Made by a program: the position numbers and the translations under genes. Positions 9,058 to 21,881 of a stretch of 64,000 nucleotides of DNA are shown here, in pieces. Position 1 is the first letter of the stretch; every line of letters begins with the position of its first letter. The stretch spans positions 62,001 to 126,000 of the forward strand of contig NZ_BMSY01000005.1 in NCBI RefSeq assembly GCF_014649395.1, read 5' to 3'. The stretch is from Streptomyces aureoverticillatus (GTDB taxonomy: Bacteria > Actinomycetota > Actinomycetes > Streptomycetales > Streptomycetaceae). The notes under the pieces are model-generated. The model was not told the origin of the DNA. It ran no database searches and saw only the letters and a list, made by a program, of their open reading frames with translations.

Positions 9058-10005
9058 ATGCGTGCCGATCGCGACTTCGCGTACGGCGCCACCGCCGGTC
9101 TCCTCGGCGACCTGCTCCTCGGCGATCCTCGCCGGGGGCATCCGGTCGCCGCGTTCGGCCGTGCCGCGGGCGCCGTCGAGCGGGTGCTGTGGCGTGACCA
9201 CCGCGGGTGGGGCGCGCTGCACACACTGGTGTGCGCCGGGGGCGCCGTCGGCGCCGGTGTGCTCGCCTCTCTCGCCGTACGCCGCTCCCGTGCCGCGTCC
9301 GTCGGGCTGACCGCCGCCGCGACCTGGGCCGTCGTCGGGGGGACCTCCCTCGGGCGGGAGGCCCGTGCCGTCGGGGGCGCACTCGCCGCCGGGGACGTCG
9401 ACGTCGCGCGGGAGCGGCTGCCGCACCTGTGCGGGCGTGACCCCGAGGCGCTGGACGCCGACGGGATCGCGCGGGCCGTGGTGGAGTCCGTCGCCGAGAA
9501 CACGTCCGACGCCGTCGTGGGGGCGTTGGTGTGGGGGGCTGTCGCGGGTGTGCCGGGGCTCGTCGGGTTCCGGGCCGTCAACACGTTGGACGCGATGGTC
9601 GGCCACAGGTCCGCCAAGTACCGCCGGTACGGGTGGGCTTCCGCCCGGCTCGACGACGTCCTGGGGTGGCCCGGGGCCCGGCTCACCGGCGTACTCGCCG
9701 TGGTCGCCGGGGGGTCGCCTCGGGCGGCGGCGCGGGCCTGGCGTGCCGATGCCGCCCAGCATCCGAGTCCCAACGCGGGCGTTGTCGAGGCCGCCTTCGC
9801 GGGGGCGTTGGGGGTGCGGCTGGGGGGCACTCTGTCCTACGCAGGGCGCGTCGAGCATCGCCCCGTCCTCAACGGTGGGGGACGCCGCGTCGCCGTGGGA
9901 GACATCGAGCGGGCCGTGAAGTTGTCCCGTCGGGTCGGCTGGCTTGCCCTGGGTGTTGCGGTGGCTCTCGACCGCCGCACCAAGCGGCGCGGAGGGTGCT
10001 CATGA
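9058..10005 (+). CDS. cobD: adenosylcobinamide-phosphate synthase (CobD/CbiB)
   Basis: A 315-residue integral membrane enzyme that attaches the aminopropanol (phosphate) arm to adenosylcobyric acid. The family is recognised from LLGDLLLGDPRRGHPVAAFGR at the N-terminus, ESVAENTSDAVVGAL and WGAVAGVPGLVGFRAVNTLDAMVGHRS, then RYGWASARLDDVLGWPGARLTG. Length is normal. It is the first large gene of the riboswitch operon. It overlaps cobQ by 4 bp (ATGA), implying coupled translation. Confidence 0.95.
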   Translation: MRADRDFAYGATAGLLGDLLLGDPRRGHPVAAFGRAAGAVERVLWRDHRGWGALHTLVCAGGAVGAGVLASLAVRRSRAASVGLTAAATWAVVGGTSLGREARAVGGALAAGDVDVARERLPHLCGRDPEALDADGIARAVVESVAENTSDAVVGALVWGAVAGVPGLVGFRAVNTLDAMVGHRSAKYRRYGWASARLDDVLGWPGARLTGVLAVVAGGSPRAAARAWRADAAQHPSPNAGVVEAAFAGALGVRLGGTLSYAGRVEHRPVLNGGGRRVAVGDIERAVKLSRRVGWLALGVAVALDRRTKRRGGCS

Positions 10006-11506
10006 GTGGCGGGCTGCTCATCGCGGGGACCACCTCCGATGCCGGGAAGAGTGTCGTCACCGCCGGGATCTGTCGGTGGCTCTCCCGCAAGGGAGTCTCC
10101 GTCGCGCCGTTCAAGGCGCAGAACATGTCGCTGAACTCGTTCGTCACGCGCGAGGGTGCCGAGATCGGGCGGGCCCAGGCCATGCAGGCGCAGGCCGCCC
10201 GGGTCGAGCCCAGTGCGCTGATGAATCCCGTGCTGCTCAAGCCGGGCAGCGACCGGTCGAGCCAGGTCGTGCTCATGGGGAAGCCCGTGGGCGAGATGAG
10301 TGCCCGGGGCTATCACGGGGGTCGGCAGCAGGCGCTGCTCGACACCGTCGTGGGATGCCTGGAACAGCTTCGGGGCACGTATGACGCCGTGATCTGTGAA
10401 GGCGCGGGCAGTCCCGCCGAGATCAACCTCCGGCGTACCGACATCGTGAACATGGGCATCGCGCGGGCCGCCCGCTTCCCGGTCGTGGTCGTCGGTGACA
10501 TCGATCGCGGGGGTGTCTTCGCCTCCTTCTTCGGGACCGTCGCGCTGCTGAGCCCCGCCGACCAGGAGCTGGTCGCCGGCTTCCTCGTCAACAAGTTCCG
10601 CGGTGACGTGTCGCTGCTCGAACCCGGCCTCGACATGCTGCGCGACCTCACCGGGCGGCGCACCTTCGGCGTGCTGCCGTTCCGGCACGGGCTCGGCATC
10701 GACGAGGAGGACGGCCTTCGGGTCTCGCTGCGCGGGGCGGTGCGGGAGTCCGCCGTGGCGGCGCCCGTCGGCGAGGACGTGCTGCGCGTCGCCGTGTGCG
10801 CGGTGCCGCTGATGTCCAACTTCACCGACGTGGACGCGCTGGCCGCCGAACCCGGCGTCGTGGTGCGGTTCGTGGACCGGGCCGAGGAACTCGTCGACGC
10901 GGACCTCGTCGTCGTACCGGGAACGCGCGGGACCGTGCGCGCCCTGGAATGGCTGCGCGAGCGCGGGCTCGCCGACGCGCTCGTGAGGCGCGCCGCGGAG
11001 GGCCGCCCCGTCCTGGGGATCTGCGGCGGCTTCCAGGTGCTCGGGGAGCGGATCGAGGACGACGTCGAGTCGCGGGCCGGGACCGTGGCCGGGCTCGGGC
11101 TGCTGCCCGTGCGGGTGCGGTTCCACAGAGACAAAACCCTGGCGCGGCCCGTCGGGTCGGCTCTCGGTGAGCACGTCGAGGGGTACGAGATCCACCACGG
11201 CGTCGCCGAAGTCCTGGGCGGGGACACCTTCTTGGACGGCTGCCGGGTCGGGGCCGTGTGGGGCACCCACTGGCACGGCTCGCTGGAGAGCGACGCGTTC
11301 CGGCGGCGCTTCCTCACCGAGGTCGCGCGCGCCGCGGGCCGCCGCTTCGTGCCCGCGCCCGACACCAGCTTCGGCACCCTGCGCGAGGAACAGCTCGACC
11401 TCCTCGGCGACCTCATCGAAGAACACGCGGACACCGACGCGCTGCTGCGCCTGATCGAGACCGGCGCTCCGTCCGGTCTCCCCTTCATCGCACCGGGGGC
11501 ACCCTC

Positions 11507-11510
<4 letters not shown>
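10002..11510 (+). CDS. cobQ: cobyric acid synthase (CobQ/CbiP)
   Basis: A 502-residue glutamine-dependent amidotransferase that amidates side chains b, d, e and g of adenosylcobyrinic a,c-diamide. The N-terminal dethiobiotin-synthetase-like ATPase domain has the loop TTSDAGKSVV at residues ~9-18 and KPGSDRSSQVVLMGKP. The C-terminal glutamine amidotransferase domain has the nucleophile Cys in GICGGFQVLGE and His in GTHWHGSLE. The start ATG 10002 overlaps the cobD stop, with GGAGGG upstream. It overlaps cobN by 4 bp. Confidence 0.96.
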
Positions 11511-15157
<3,647 letters not shown>

Positions 15158-15160
15158 GGC

Positions 15161-15267
15161 CCTGCGGGGCTTTCCCCAGTCCCGCCCCTTCCCGAAACCG
15201 GGGGCTCCGCCCCCGGGCCCCCGTATCGGCCTGGACGGCCTCGTCCTCAAACGCCGGACGGGCTGAC
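15161..15267. repeat. palindromic repeat module A, copy A2 (inside the cob operon)
   Basis: A full-length module A copy starting 3 bp after the cobN stop. It has CTGCGGGGCTTTCCCCAGTC, CCCGCCCCTTCCCGAAACC, a GGGGGCTCCGCCCCC hairpin, CGGCCTGGACGGCC and TCAAACGCCGGACGGGCT. It sits between two genes that should be co-transcribed, so it is carried in the mRNA and could be a partial terminator or processing site. Confidence 0.88.
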
Positions 15268-15305
15268 AACTTGCCGGACGCCTGGAACACGCTGGAGGCC
15301 GCCAT

Positions 15306-17321
15306 ATGACCGCCCCCTATCCCTTCACCGCCCTCGTGGGGCAGGACGATCTGCGGCTTGCGCTGCTCCTCAACGCCGTGTCCCCCGCCGTAGGCGGCGT
15401 GCTCGTGCGGGGTGAGAAGGGCACCGCCAAGTCCACCGCCGTGCGGGCGCTTTCCGCGCTGTTGCCTGAGGTGGACGTGGTCGCCGGGTGCCGGTTCTCG
15501 TGTGCTCCGGGGGCGCCCGATCCCGCCTGTCCGGACGGGCCGCACGAAGTCGGGGGCGGGGTCGCGCGGGCCGCGCGCATGGTGGAGTTGCCCGTCGGGG
15601 CCTCCGAGGACCGGCTCGTGGGGGCGCTCGACATCGAGCGGGCGCTCGCCGAGGGCGTGAAGGCGTTCGAGCCGGGGCTGCTCGCCGACGCGCACCGCGG
15701 GATTCTGTACGTCGACGAAGTGAATCTGCTGCACGATCACTTGGTCGACCTGTTGCTCGACGCCGCCGCCATGGGGGCCTCGTACGTCGAGCGCGAAGGT
15801 GTCTCCGTACGGCATGCGGCGCGGTTCCTGCTGGTGGGGACGATGAACCCCGAAGAGGGTGAGCTGCGGCCGCAGTTGCTCGACCGGTTCGGTCTCACCG
15901 TCGAGGTCGCCGCGTCCCGCGAGCCCGACCAGCGCGTGGAGGTCGTGAAGCGGCGGCTCGCCTATGACGACGATCCGGACGGGTTCGCGGGCCGGTGGGC
16001 CGAGGAGGAGGGCGCCGTACGGGCCCGTATCGTCGCCGCCCGTGCGCTGTTGCCGCGTGTGCGGCTCGGGGACGGCGCGCTGCGGCAGATCGCGGCGACC
16101 TGCGCGGCCTTCGAGGTGGACGGCATGCGCGCCGACATCGTGATGGCGCGGACCGCGACCGCCCTTGCCGCCTGGGCGGGGCGCGAGGACGTGCTCGCCG
16201 AGGATGTGCGGCAGGCCGCGCTGCTCGCGCTGCCGCACCGGCGGCGGCGCAATCCCTTCGACGCTCCCGGGCTCGACGAGGACAAGCTCGACGAGACGCT
16301 GGAGGAGTTCGGGGACGGCGACACCGACCCGGACCCCGATCCCGATGGCGGTGGGCCGGACGGCGGCGGGCAGCCGCCTCAGGACTCCGGGCCCGAGCAG
16401 TCCGGCGACAGCGGTGGCGCCGCGCGGCCCGAGGCCGGCGACGACGGGCAGCCACAGGGCGGCGGCGCGGGCGAGCAGCAGGCCGTGCGGGCCGGTGAGC
16501 CGTTCCGCACGAAGGTGCTGAGCGTGCCGGGGCTCGGTGAGGGCGCGGCGGGGCGGCGGTCCCGGGCGCGCACCGAGCACGGGCGTACGACGGGTGCGCG
16601 GCGGCCCCAAGGGGCGCTCACGAAGCTGCACCTGGCGGCGACCGTGCGGGCCGCGGCGCCCCATCAGCGGGCGCGCGGGCGGTCCGGGCGCGGGCTCGTG
16701 GTGCGGCGCGACGATCTGCGGCAGGCCACGCGGGAGGGGCGCGAGGGCAACCTCGTGCTGTTCGTCGTGGACGCCTCCGGGTCGATGGCGGCGCGGCAGC
16801 GGATGACCGCCGTGAAGGGCGCGGTGCTTTCGCTGCTGCTCGACGCCTATCAGCGGCGGGACAAGGTGGGGCTCGTGACGTTCCGCGGGACGGGTGCGGA
16901 GGTGGCGCTGCCGCCCACGTCGTCCGTGGACGCCGCCGCCGTACGGCTTGAGTCGCTGCCCACCGGTGGGCGCACGCCGCTCGCGGCCGGGCTGCTGCGG
17001 GCGCACGAGGTGCTGCGGGTGGAGCGGCTGCGGGATCCCGCGCGGCGGCCGCTGGTCGTCGTGGTGACCGACGGGCGTGCGACCGGCGGCGTGGAGCCGG
17101 TGGCCCAGGCGGGGCGCGCCGCCCGTCTCTTCGCCGCCGAGGGGCACGCCTCGGTGGTCGTGGACTGCGAGTCGGGGCCGGTGCGGCTCGGGCTCGCGGG
17201 GCAGTTGGCCGGGGAGCTCGGCGGGACCGCGGTGACGTTGGACGAGCTGCGGGCCGACTCGATCGCCGGTCTTGTCAATGACGTTCGGGAGTCGTACGGC
17301 TCCGCGAGGAGGGTTGCCTGA
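15306..17321 (+). CDS. fused AAA+/VWA cobaltochelatase motor subunit (ChlI-ChlD type)
   Basis: 671 residues. The N-terminal AAA+ domain (~1-340) has Walker A GEKGTAKST and Walker B region GILYVDEVNLLHDHLVD. A Pro/Gly/Asp-rich linker follows (about 345-430). The C-terminal von Willebrand A domain has the metal site DASGSMAARQRM. The fusion resembles magnesium-chelatase BchI+BchD and is taken as the ATP-driven partner of CobN, replacing CobS and CobT. ATG 15306 has GGAGG upstream. The gene ends TGATG, so cobO begins on the last base of its stop codon. Confidence 0.93.
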   Translation: MTAPYPFTALVGQDDLRLALLLNAVSPAVGGVLVRGEKGTAKSTAVRALSALLPEVDVVAGCRFSCAPGAPDPACPDGPHEVGGGVARAARMVELPVGASEDRLVGALDIERALAEGVKAFEPGLLADAHRGILYVDEVNLLHDHLVDLLLDAAAMGASYVEREGVSVRHAARFLLVGTMNPEEGELRPQLLDRFGLTVEVAASREPDQRVEVVKRRLAYDDDPDGFAGRWAEEEGAVRARIVAARALLPRVRLGDGALRQIAATCAAFEVDGMRADIVMARTATALAAWAGREDVLAEDVRQAALLALPHRRRRNPFDAPGLDEDKLDETLEEFGDGDTDPDPDPDGGGPDGGGQPPQDSGPEQSGDSGGAARPEAGDDGQPQGGGAGEQQAVRAGEPFRTKVLSVPGLGEGAAGRRSRARTEHGRTTGARRPQGALTKLHLAATVRAAAPHQRARGRSGRGLVVRRDDLRQATREGREGNLVLFVVDASGSMAARQRMTAVKGAVLSLLLDAYQRRDKVGLVTFRGTGAEVALPPTSSVDAAAVRLESLPTGGRTPLAAGLLRAHEVLRVERLRDPARRPLVVVVTDGRATGGVEPVAQAGRAARLFAAEGHASVVVDCESGPVRLGLAGQLAGELGGTAVTLDELRADSIAGLVNDVRESYGSARRVA

Positions 17322-17929
17322 TGCCTCAGGGACAGCCGAGTGTGGTGCCGGACGACGGCCTGACGACGCGTCAGCGGCGCAACCGGCCGCTGGTCGTCGT
17401 GCATACCGGGATCGGCAAGGGCAAGTCGACCGCCGCCTTCGGGCTCGCGCTGCGGGCCTGGAATCAGGGGTGGCCCATCGGCGTGTTCCAGTTCGTGAAG
17501 TCCGCGAAGTGGAAGGTCGGCGAGGAGAACGCGCTGCGGGTGCTCGGCGCCAGCGGGCAGGGCGGGAGCGTCGACTGGCACAAGATGGGTGAGGGGTGGT
17601 CGTGGATCCAGCGCGCTCCCGCCGACGGTGAGTTGAGCAACGAGGAGAAGGCCCGGGAGGGCTGGGAGCAGGTCAAGCGGGATCTTGCCGCCGAGACGTA
17701 TCGGTTGTACGTCCTCGACGAGTTCGCCTACCCGCTGCACTGGGGGTGGATCGACGTCGAGGAGGTCGTGTCCGTGCTGCGGGAGCGGCCCGGGACACAG
17801 CATGTCGTGATCACCGGGCGCAACGCGCCGGCCGCCCTGGTGGAGTGCGCCGACCTCGTCACCGACATGTCCAAGGTCAAGCACCCCATGGACGCCGGTC
17901 AGAAGGGGCAGCGGGGCATCGAGTGGTAG
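17321..17929 (+). CDS. cobO: cob(I)yrinic acid a,c-diamide adenosyltransferase (CobO/BtuR)
   Basis: A 202-residue cytoplasmic enzyme that adenosylates the cobalt of cob(I)yrinic a,c-diamide. The P-loop HTGIGKGKSTAAFG is at about residues 28-41. VFQFVKSAKWKVGEENAL, ERPGTQHVVITGRNAPAALVE and the closing MSKVKHPMDAGQKGQRGIEW are family signatures. Length is normal. It overlaps both neighbours (TGATG with chlID and 7 bp with cobB), so it is tightly coupled. Confidence 0.97.
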   Translation: MPQGQPSVVPDDGLTTRQRRNRPLVVVHTGIGKGKSTAAFGLALRAWNQGWPIGVFQFVKSAKWKVGEENALRVLGASGQGGSVDWHKMGEGWSWIQRAPADGELSNEEKAREGWEQVKRDLAAETYRLYVLDEFAYPLHWGWIDVEEVVSVLRERPGTQHVVITGRNAPAALVECADLVTDMSKVKHPMDAGQKGQRGIEW

Positions 17930-19407
17930 CACGTCTGGTCGTCGCGGCGCCGTCTTCCGGGAGTGGGAAGACGACCGTCGCGACCGGGTTGATGGCCGCC
18001 TTCTCGGAGGCCGGGCTCGCCGTTTCGCCTCACAAAGTCGGGCCCGACTACATCGACCCCGGCTATCACTCGCTCGCCACGGGGCGGCCCGGGCGGAATC
18101 TGGACGCCTATCTGTGCGGGCCGGAGCTGGTCGCCCCGTTGTTCGCGCATGGGGCCGCCGGGTGTGATCTGGCGATCGTGGAAGGTGTGATGGGGCTGTA
18201 CGACGGGGCCTCCGGGCAGGGGGAGCTGGCCTCCACCGCGCATGTCGCGAAGCTGTTGCGCGCGCCTGTTGTGCTCGTCGTCGATGCCTCTTCGCAGTCG
18301 CGGTCCGTGGCTGCGCTCGTGCATGGCTTTGCCTCGTGGGATCCGGAGGTCCGGGTCGGCGGCGTGATCCTCAACAAGGTGGGGTCGCCCCGGCACGAGG
18401 AGTTGTTGCGGGAAGCGCTGGACTCGTCCGGGGTTCCCGTGCTGGGGGCGCTGTCCCGGGCTCCTCAAGTGCGGGCGCCTTCGCGGCACTTGGGTCTTGT
18501 GCCGGTCGCCGAGCGGCGGGCCGAGGCTTTGGCCTCCGTGGCTGCGTTGGCCTCCCAGGTGCGGGAGGGGTGCGACCTGGAGGCGGTGTTGGCGTTGGCT
18601 CGGGGTGCGGCGCCGTTGTCGGGTGCGGGTTGGGATCCCTGCGGGGCCTTCCCCAGTCCCGCCCCTTCCCGAAACCGGGGCTCCGCCCCGGACCCCGCTC
18701 CTCAAGCGCCGGAGGGGCTGGGTGGGAGGTCGCGGGCGGGTGGGCCAACCCCCGCCGATCGCGCTTCGCGCTCGTCCTCAATCGCCGGACGGGCTGAAAC
18801 TCAGCGCCCCGTCACTGTCGCCCTGGCCGGAGGGCCCGCGTTCTCCTTCGCTTACGCAGAGCACGCCGAACTGCTTGCCGCCGCCGGGGCCGAAGTCGTG
18901 ACCTTCGATCCCTTGCACGACGAGGAGTTGCCCCCGGGCACCCGCGGGCTCGTCATCGGTGGCGGGTTCCCCGAGGTGTACGCGCCCGAGTTGTCCGCCA
19001 ACGAACCGTTGCGGAAAGCCGTGGCCGAGCTGGCGGAGAGCGGGGCGCCGGTGGCCGCCGAGTGTGCGGGGCTGTTGTATCTGGCCCGGGAGTTGGACGG
19101 CAAGCCGATGTGCGGGGTGCTCGACGCGCGGGCGCGGATGTCGGAGCGGCTGACGCTGGGGTATCGCGAGGCCGTCGCCGTGTCGGACAGTGTGCTCGCG
19201 GCGGCGGGCACGCGGATGCGCGGGCACGAGTTCCACCGCACGGTCGTGGAGCCGGGCGCGGGGGCGGCTCCCGCCTGGGGGCTGCACGCTCCTGAACGGC
19301 GCGTCGAAGGTTTCGTACAAAAGGGTGTGCACGCGAGTTATCTGCACACGCACTGGGCCGCCGAGCCCGGGATCGCCCGTCGGTTCGTGGAGAGGTGCAA
19401 GGCATGA
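17923..19407 (+). CDS. cobB: cobyrinic/hydrogenobyrinic acid a,c-diamide synthase with in-frame repeat insertion
   Basis: A 494-residue glutamine amidotransferase that amidates side chains a and c. The N-terminal ATPase domain has APSSGSGKTTVATG and KVGPDYIDPGYH. The C-terminal amidotransferase has the nucleophile in AAECAGLLYLARELDGKPMCGV and the final HASYLHTHWA. The domains are normally joined by a short linker. Here about 54 extra residues (from PCGAFPSPAPSRNRGSAP to SSSIAGRAET) are encoded by repeat copy A3 (18638-18798), in frame and without stops. GTG 17923 overlaps the cobO stop. The enzyme is probably still active, because the insertion lies between domains. Confidence 0.95.
   Translation: MVARLVVAAPSSGSGKTTVATGLMAAFSEAGLAVSPHKVGPDYIDPGYHSLATGRPGRNLDAYLCGPELVAPLFAHGAAGCDLAIVEGVMGLYDGASGQGELASTAHVAKLLRAPVVLVVDASSQSRSVAALVHGFASWDPEVRVGGVILNKVGSPRHEELLREALDSSGVPVLGALSRAPQVRAPSRHLGLVPVAERRAEALASVAALASQVREGCDLEAVLALARGAAPLSGAGWDPCGAFPSPAPSRNRGSAPDPAPQAPEGLGGRSRAGGPTPADRASRSSSIAGRAETQRPVTVALAGGPAFSFAYAEHAELLAAAGAEVVTFDPLHDEELPPGTRGLVIGGGFPEVYAPELSANEPLRKAVAELAESGAPVAAECAGLLYLARELDGKPMCGVLDARARMSERLTLGYREAVAVSDSVLAAAGTRMRGHEFHRTVVEPGAGAAPAWGLHAPERRVEGFVQKGVHASYLHTHWAAEPGIARRFVERCKA
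18638..18798. repeat. double module A insertion inside cobB (A3)
   Basis: About 160 bp with two module A endings in tandem. The first half has CCCCAGTCCCGCCCCTTCCC, a CCGGGGCTCCGCCCCGG hairpin and CTCAAGCGCCGGAGGGGCT. The second ends TCAATCGCCGGACGGGCT. The whole length is read in the cobB frame with no stop. Compare A2, the same order between genes. The insertion replaces nothing recognisable in either catalytic domain. Confidence 0.88.
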
Positions 19408-20141
19408 GCGGCAGCAGCAGGCTGATCGGTGTCGGGGTCGGGCCCGGTGACCCCGAGCTCGTGACCGTCAAAGGCGTGAACGCGCTGCGCGGCGCCGATG
19501 TCGTCGTCGTGCCCGTGATGGACACGGGCGAGCGCGGCCGCGCCGAGGCGACGGTGCTGCATTACGTGCCCGAGGACCGGGTCGTACGCGTCGTGTTCGC
19601 GCTGAACGAGCGCACCGACCGGGCGCGCCGCGAGGCGGCCTGGGACGCGGCCGGACAGCGGGTCGCCGAGTTGCTGCGGGAGCGCGGCACGGTGGCGTTC
19701 GCGACGATCGGGGACCCCAATGTGTACTCGACGTTCACGTATCTCGCGCAGACCATCGAGGAGATGGTGCCGGGCGTCGGTGTCGAGACCGTGCCCGGGA
19801 TCACCGCCATGCAGGACCTCGCGGCGCGCAGCGGGGCCGTACTGACCGAGGGCACCGAGCCGTTGACGCTGGTGCCGGTGACGGCCGGGGCCGCCGTGCT
19901 GAAGGACGCGCTTGCCGGGCCCGGGACCGTGGTGGCGTACAAGTTCGGGCGGCTCGCCCACGAAGTGGCCGCCGCGCTCCGGGAGACCGGGCGCACCGAG
20001 GACGCGGTGTGGGGGTCGGCGCTCGGGCTGCCCGAGGAGTCCATCCGTACGGCCGAGGAATTGGGTGACGCGCCGCTGCCGTATCTGTCGACGCTCATCG
20101 CGCCCGCGCGGCGCGACGGCGGGCGGGGCGGGAAGCTGTGA
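19404..20141 (+). CDS. cobI: precorrin-2 C20-methyltransferase (CobI/CbiL)
   Basis: A 245-residue SAM-dependent tetrapyrrole methylase that makes precorrin-3A. It begins RLIGVGVGPGDPELVTVKG (glycine loop). It has GTVAFATIGDPNVYSTFTYLAQ and VPGITAMQDLAARSG, typical of the C20 branch. Length is normal. ATG 19404 overlaps the cobB stop (ATGA) with GAGAGG upstream. It is the last gene of the first cob operon segment; an opposing ZIP gene follows. Confidence 0.95.
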   Translation: MSGSSRLIGVGVGPGDPELVTVKGVNALRGADVVVVPVMDTGERGRAEATVLHYVPEDRVVRVVFALNERTDRARREAAWDAAGQRVAELLRERGTVAFATIGDPNVYSTFTYLAQTIEEMVPGVGVETVPGITAMQDLAARSGAVLTEGTEPLTLVPVTAGAAVLKDALAGPGTVVAYKFGRLAHEVAAALRETGRTEDAVWGSALGLPEESIRTAEELGDAPLPYLSTLIAPARRDGGRGGKL

Positions 20142-20164
20142 GGAGCGCCGGAGGCGGCCGTGGC

Positions 20165-20896
20165 TCACTCGGCGATGCCCACCACCAGCCAGATGAACGC
20201 CGCTCCCGCCACCGTGCACAGCAGCGTCGAGCGCGCCGGGTGGTCGTGGTGCGCCTCGGGCAGGATCTCGGCGGCGGCGAGGTAGAGCAGGGCGCCGCCG
20301 AAGAAGCCGAGATAGCCGCCGAGCAGGGGCTCCGGAATGGTGAAGGCCAGCGTGGTCGCCGCGCCCACGACCGGGGCCACCGCGTCCGCGAGGAGCATCG
20401 CGACGGCCTTGCGACGCGCGTTCCCGTACAGCCGCGTGATCGTGTACGTGTTGAAGCCGTCCGCGAAGTCGTGGGCGATGACGGCGACCGCGACGGCCGC
20501 GCCCATGCCGCCGCCCACCTGGAAGGCGGCGCCGATCGCGACGCCGTCCATCATGCTGTGGCCGACCATCGCCGCGGCCGCCGTCAGGCCGACCTGCGGG
20601 ACCCGGCCGCCGTTGTGCTCGGCCGCCCCGTGCGCCGACCGGCGCAGCGCGAGCAGCCGCTCCACCACGTGGGCGAACAGGAAGCCCGCGACGGTCAGCA
20701 GCAGCGCCGCCGGTACGCCGAAGACCGGGCCGCCGGCCGCCTCCAGTGCCTCCGGCAGCAGGTCGAGGCCGACCACGCCGAGCATCAGGCCGCCCGCGAG
20801 ACCGAGCACCAGGTGCCGCCGGTCGGTGACCCGCCCCGCGGTCCAGCCGCCGACCAGTGTCATCACGAACGCGCCGAGCGCCACGAACACCGCCAT
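20165..20896 (-). CDS. ZIP-family divalent metal transporter
   Basis: A 243-residue protein with about eight membrane segments. The ZIP signature in TM4, GHSMMDGVAIG, and in TM5, AHDFADGFNTY, are both present and supply the metal-binding His/Asp. The TM5 motif HDFADG departs from the usual HEFPEG-type. A His/Glu loop (AHGAAEHNG) lies between TM3 and TM4. ZIP proteins import Zn, Fe or other divalent ions. Its place between two halves of the cobalamin cluster makes cobalt a tempting substrate, but that is only context. It is convergent with cobI and divergent from cobM. Confidence 0.9.
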   Translation of the reverse strand: MAVFVALGAFVMTLVGGWTAGRVTDRRHLVLGLAGGLMLGVVGLDLLPEALEAAGGPVFGVPAALLLTVAGFLFAHVVERLLALRRSAHGAAEHNGGRVPQVGLTAAAAMVGHSMMDGVAIGAAFQVGGGMGAAVAVAVIAHDFADGFNTYTITRLYGNARRKAVAMLLADAVAPVVGAATTLAFTIPEPLLGGYLGFFGGALLYLAAAEILPEAHHDHPARSTLLCTVAGAAFIWLVVGIAE

Positions 20897-21005
20897 GCGC
20901 TCTTGCTAGCCGATTGACCCCGCCCTCGCATCACGCCCCGCCCCACGGCCCCACGGGCCACTCCCCCGGCCCCGTCCCCGGGCCGCACCACCGCTCTTCT
21001 TCACT

Positions 21006-21028
21006 TTCACTTCAGACCTTCACTTCAG
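21006..21028 (+). promoter_or_regulatory. 13-bp-spaced direct repeat upstream of cobM
   Basis: TTCACTTCAG occurs at 21006-21015 and 21019-21028, 13 bp apart. A partial third copy (TTCACTT) lies just before. It ends 22 bp upstream of the cobM start, in the leader or promoter of the second cob operon. No B12 box is visible here, so this half may be controlled differently. Confidence 0.45.
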
Positions 21029-21050
21029 TTCGTACGAGAGGAACTTCCCC

Positions 21051-21881
21051 ATGGCCGACGCCGTCCCCACCGGCCCCACCGGCAAGGTGACCTTCGTCGG
21101 CGCCGGTCCCGGCGCCGCCGACCTGCTGACCTTCCGGGCCGCCCGGGCCATCGCGGACGCCGACGTGGTGATCTGGGCGGCCAGCCTCGTGCAGGCCGAG
21201 GTCCTGGAGCACGCACGGGACGGCGCCGAGATCCTGGACTCGGCGGTGATGTCCCTGGAGGACGTCGTGGCCGTGTACGAGCGGGCCGCCCGGGACGGGC
21301 TGAAGGTCGCGCGGATCCACTCCGGTGACCCGGCGCTGTGGGGCGGCACGCAGGAGCAGTTCGACCGGTGCGTCGAGCTGGGCGTCGAGACGGAGATCGT
21401 CCCGGGTGTGTCGTCGTTCTCCGCCGTCGCCGCCATCGCCGGACGCGAGCTGACCATCCCCGAGGTCGCCCAGTCCGTGATCCTCACCCGCCTCGGCGGC
21501 GGCAAGACGCCGATGCCGCCCGGCGAGGAGGTCCGGGAGTTCGCGCGGCACGGCACGACGATGGCCCTGTTCCTGTCGGCGGCGCGCAGCGGCCAGCTCG
21601 TGCGGGAGCTCCTCGAAGGCGGCTACCCGACGTCGACGCCCGTCGTCGTCGCGTACCAGGCCACCTGGCCGGAGGAGCTCGTCCTCACCTGCACGATCGA
21701 GACGCTGGAGGAGACGGTGAAGGAACACCGCCTCTGGAAGCACACGCTGTTCCTCGTCGGCCCCGCCCTGGCCGCCCACGGCACCCGCTCGCACCTCTAC
21801 CACCCCGGCCACTTCCACGGCTTCCGCAAGGCCGACCCCGAGGCCCGCGCGGCCCTCCGCGCGGAGAGGCCCCGCCCATGA
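21051..21881 (+). CDS. cobM: precorrin-4 C11-methyltransferase (CobM/CbiF)
   Basis: A 276-residue SAM-dependent methylase. It begins KVTFVGAGPGAADLLTFRAA and continues VIWAASLV, ARIHSGDPALWGGTQEQ, VPGVSSFSAVAAIAGRELTIPEVAQSVILTR and MALFLSAARSG, an excellent CobM match. GAGAGGAAC precedes ATG 21051. It is the first gene of the second cob operon and overlaps cobL by ATGA. Confidence 0.96.
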   Translation: MADAVPTGPTGKVTFVGAGPGAADLLTFRAARAIADADVVIWAASLVQAEVLEHARDGAEILDSAVMSLEDVVAVYERAARDGLKVARIHSGDPALWGGTQEQFDRCVELGVETEIVPGVSSFSAVAAIAGRELTIPEVAQSVILTRLGGGKTPMPPGEEVREFARHGTTMALFLSAARSGQLVRELLEGGYPTSTPVVVAYQATWPEELVLTCTIETLEETVKEHRLWKHTLFLVGPALAAHGTRSHLYHPGHFHGFRKADPEARAALRAERPRP

